A DNA stretch of 7,983 nucleotides from Candidatus Hydrothermota bacterium. GTDB lineage: Bacteria; Hydrothermota; Hydrothermia; B15-G9. The stretch covers positions 1 through 7,983 of the forward strand of contig QNDP01000049.1 in assembly GCA_003645975.1 (NCBI GenBank), written 5' to 3'. The notes below the pieces were generated by a model. The model was not told the DNA's origin. It saw only the letters and a program-made list of their open reading frames with translations, and ran no database searches. A program made the position numbers and the translations under genes. Positions 6,704-7,983 of the stretch are shown piece after piece. How positions within the stretch are numbered: position 1 is the first letter of the stretch; the number at the start of each line of letters is the position of its first letter.

Positions 6704-7120
6704 ATGAAAGAGATAGCGAGATTTGGAGTTTCTATGGATAAAGAATTATTGGATAAATTTGACGAAGTGATTTCCAAAAAAGGTTACACAACTCGTTCTG
6801 AGGCGATCAGGGATCTGATTCGAAATCTCATAGTTGAGGAAGAATGGAGCCAAGAGACAGGCGAAGTTATGGGGGTGGTTGTTACTGTGTATGACCACAA
6901 ACAGAGAGAGTTGTGCTCAAAGATTGTCGAAAAGCAGCATCACCACACTGACAATGTCATTTGCACACTTCACATTCATATCGATGAAGTTCACTGCATG
7001 GAAATAACTGCATTGAAAGGAACAGTAAAAGAAGTCAAAGAACTGGCCGATGAATTGAGAAGCTTTAAAGGTGTGAAATATTCAAAATTTGTTAAAGCCA
7101 CCACAGGGAGTGGCCTCTGA
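6704..7120 (+). CDS. nikR: Nickel-responsive transcriptional regulator NikR
   Basis: This is 138 aa, the standard NikR length. Residues 1-45 form the ribbon-helix-helix DNA-binding domain, with RFGVSM (6-11) as the DNA-contacting strand and TTRSEAIRDLIR (29-40) leading into the second helix. The rest is the ACT-like regulatory domain. The four high-affinity nickel ligands align with those of Escherichia coli NikR (His76, His87, His89, Cys95) at a constant offset of three: His79 in QHHH, His90 and His92 in LHIHI, and Cys98 in VHCMEI. The protein should be a tetrameric repressor that binds DNA when loaded with nickel, normally controlling nickel uptake or nickel-enzyme genes. No nik, cbi or hydrogenase gene lies in the window, so its targets are elsewhere. 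In-frame starts at 6695 (TTG) and 6698 (ATG) would add three or two residues. Local A+T content is higher than in neighbouring genes. Confidence 0.95.
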   Translation: MKEIARFGVSMDKELLDKFDEVISKKGYTTRSEAIRDLIRNLIVEEEWSQETGEVMGVVVTVYDHKQRELCSKIVEKQHHHTDNVICTLHIHIDEVHCMEITALKGTVKEVKELADELRSFKGVKYSKFVKATTGSGL

Positions 7121-7144
7121 TAAACACCCTGCCTTTTCTTTTTC
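7104..7144 (+). terminator. Weak candidate intrinsic terminator of nikR
   Basis: CAGGG (7104-7108) pairs with CCCTG (7127-7131); the stem can be extended by two pairs across a two-base bulge. It is followed after two C by a T-rich run (TTTTCTTTTTCT). The left arm lies within the last nikR codons and the stop codon falls in the loop. Stem strength is modest. Confidence 0.4.
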
Positions 7145-7237
7145 TGGGTCCATGACGCCGCAAATTTTATAGAAAATGGGGCGGTGGTTCAAAGTTATGT
7201 CGGAGTGGAAACAAGCAGAACGCTCAACTTACTTGAC

Positions 7238-7314
7238 GGGCGAGATGCCCTTTATTGTCGGCCGAGACGGCCGACCCACTTTAGCGCTGTGAGTTCCCCG
7301 ACAGGCGAAACGCC
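7238..7314. repeat. Cluster of three small hairpins sharing a CGARAYG loop core
   Basis: Three stem-loops lie within 77 bases. They are GGGCG-AGA-TGCCC (7238-7250, five pairs including one G-T), GTCGGCCG-AGA-CGGCCGAC (7257-7275, eight perfect pairs) and GGCG-AAA-CGCC (7304-7314, four pairs). All have the same seven-base apex CGARAYG, giving a three-purine loop closed by a G-C or G-T pair. The cluster sits between two convergent genes. The first hairpin is followed by TTTATT and could help stop nikR transcripts. The shared apex suggests copies of one short palindromic element and not unrelated terminators. Confidence 0.6.
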
Positions 7315-7325
7315 CATCACAAGAT

Positions 7326-7351
7326 AGAAAAAGGGGAGCACGAGGCGCCCC
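7326..7351 (-). terminator. Intrinsic terminator of the HdrA-like gene
   Basis: On the minus strand, GGGG-C-GC, loop CTCGT, GC-T-CCCC (7351-7333) forms a strong GC stem with one internal mismatch. TTTTTCT (7332-7326) follows at once. It begins about 30 bases past the HdrA-like stop codon, the normal position for a Rho-independent terminator, and marks the end of that transcription unit. Confidence 0.75.
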
Positions 7352-7382
7352 GTAAATCGCTTTAGGACAAAATGTTCTGGGC

Positions 7383-7983
7383 TTAAGCCGCCATCTTGAG
7401 GAGCGATTTGGCCTCGTCCAAGCTGGAAACTTTGCGCCTCTCCGCTATCAATCCGTATTCTGCATTGAGGATTTCCGCATTGGTGAATCCGGCGAGGTCG
7501 ATGGCGTTCGGGCGGCATGTTGCGGTGCAAGCGCCACATCCTTTGCACAACACCGGATTGACCTCTGCAACGAGCTTCACATGACCCATGACCTTCTTTT
7601 CGACCAGTGAGACAGCGGAATACGGGCACACTTGGACACAGAGTCCGCAACTGATGCACAACATCTCGTTGACCCGTGCGGTGATGCCCGATGTGGTCAG
7701 GTATTCGCGCGCAAGGATTGTGGCTGCGCGCCCGGCGGCCGCACGAGCTTGGGCGATCGCCTCATCGATGAACTTCGGTGAGTGTGCAAGTCCTGCAAGG
7801 AACACGCCCTCAGTCGCAAAATCGACAGGTCTGAGCTTGGCATGTGCCTCAAGGAAGAACCCATCCTCGTTCAAAGGAACTTTGAACAGCTTGGCAAGCT
7901 TCTCGTTCGTCTCGACATCGGGGACAATTCCATTGGAAAGAACGAGATAATCCGGTAGAAATTCCACATCGGATTGAAGCACG
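7383..7983 (-). CDS. HdrA-like iron-sulfur flavoprotein (CoB-CoM heterodisulfide reductase subunit A family), C-terminal part
   Basis: The frame enters from the right edge and ends at the TAA at 7385-7383; 199 codons are visible and the true start lies outside. The visible part begins inside the FAD/NAD-binding oxidoreductase fold. It then shows the family's LAGLAHSPKFIDEAIAQARAA segment (visible residues 62-82), with the GVFLAG-type flavin-binding turn before it. Two 4Fe-4S motifs follow: CISCGLCVQVCP (109-120) and CKGCGACTATCRP (146-158). The tail GFTNAEILNAEYGLI resembles HdrA tails (GFT-x-x-x-I). HdrA is the electron-bifurcating flavin subunit that links hydrogenases or formate dehydrogenases to ferredoxin and disulfide reductases; bacterial homologues serve other redox partners. 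HdrB or HdrC do not follow, since a terminator does, so any partners must be upstream. The family call is strong; the exact complex is unknown. Confidence 0.88.
   Translation of the reverse strand, partial: VLQSDVEFLPDYLVLSNGIVPDVETNEKLAKLFKVPLNEDGFFLEAHAKLRPVDFATEGVFLAGLAHSPKFIDEAIAQARAAAGRAATILAREYLTTSGITARVNEMLCISCGLCVQVCPYSAVSLVEKKVMGHVKLVAEVNPVLCKGCGACTATCRPNAIDLAGFTNAEILNAEYGLIAERRKVSSLDEAKSLLKMAA

Larger units (their letters stand above)
7121..7382. other. Convergent intergenic region between nikR and the HdrA-like gene
   Basis: This 262-base tail-to-tail gap carries the right part of the weak nikR terminator, then about 90 bases with nothing recognisable. The three-hairpin cluster and the strong minus-strand terminator follow. 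No gene is supported in it. Confidence 0.6.

Noticed and set aside
7252..7659. Minus-strand reading frame overlapping the HdrA end and the convergent gap
   Set aside because: It runs out of frame through the 4Fe-4S motifs of the HdrA-like gene and across its terminator, so it is a shadow.

Overview
The window comes from a bacterial chromosome of roughly balanced base composition. Three things suggest an uncultured anaerobe, possibly related to the Fibrobacteres-Chlorobi-Bacteroidetes (FCB) assemblage or a neighbouring candidate phylum: a secreted beta-propeller protein ending in a Por/type IX-like sorting domain, a ferredoxin-rich HdrA-type flavoprotein, and a nickel-responsive NikR. This placement is inferred from gene content only; there is no rRNA or other marker gene here.

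Layout. (1) Positions 1-3619, minus strand, hold a two-gene operon. A signal-peptide-bearing propeller protein of 733 aa comes first. After a 14-base gap containing a strong ribosome binding site follows a large CPBP-family (CAAX protease/Rce1-like) intramembrane protease, cut by the left edge just after its EExxxR and His motifs. (2) Positions 3620-3978 are a non-coding divergent gap with an imperfect hairpin and a weak candidate promoter. (3) Positions 3979-5694, plus strand, encode an ABC exporter half-transporter of the BmrC/YheI type, with Asp in place of the catalytic Glu after Walker B. (4) Positions 5794-6420, plus strand, encode a histidine-phosphatase (phosphoglycerate mutase-like) protein behind a good sigma70-like promoter. 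(5) Positions 6704-7120, plus strand, encode NikR with its own candidate promoter; all four nickel ligands are present. (6) Positions 7121-7382 are a convergent gap holding a weak terminator for nikR, a cluster of three small hairpins sharing one loop core, and a strong intrinsic terminator for the gene coming from the right. (7) Positions 7383-7983, minus strand, encode the C-terminal end of an HdrA-like protein with two 4Fe-4S motifs.

The genes do not form one obvious pathway. The clearest functional unit is the propeller/CPBP-protease operon, an exported protein co-transcribed with a multi-pass protease that carries a large, apparently duplicated PepSY-like extracytoplasmic region. NikR next to an HdrA gene would fit nickel-dependent hydrogen metabolism, but no hydrogenase or nickel-uptake gene lies in the window. 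No tRNA, rRNA, CRISPR array, insertion sequence or phage gene was seen.
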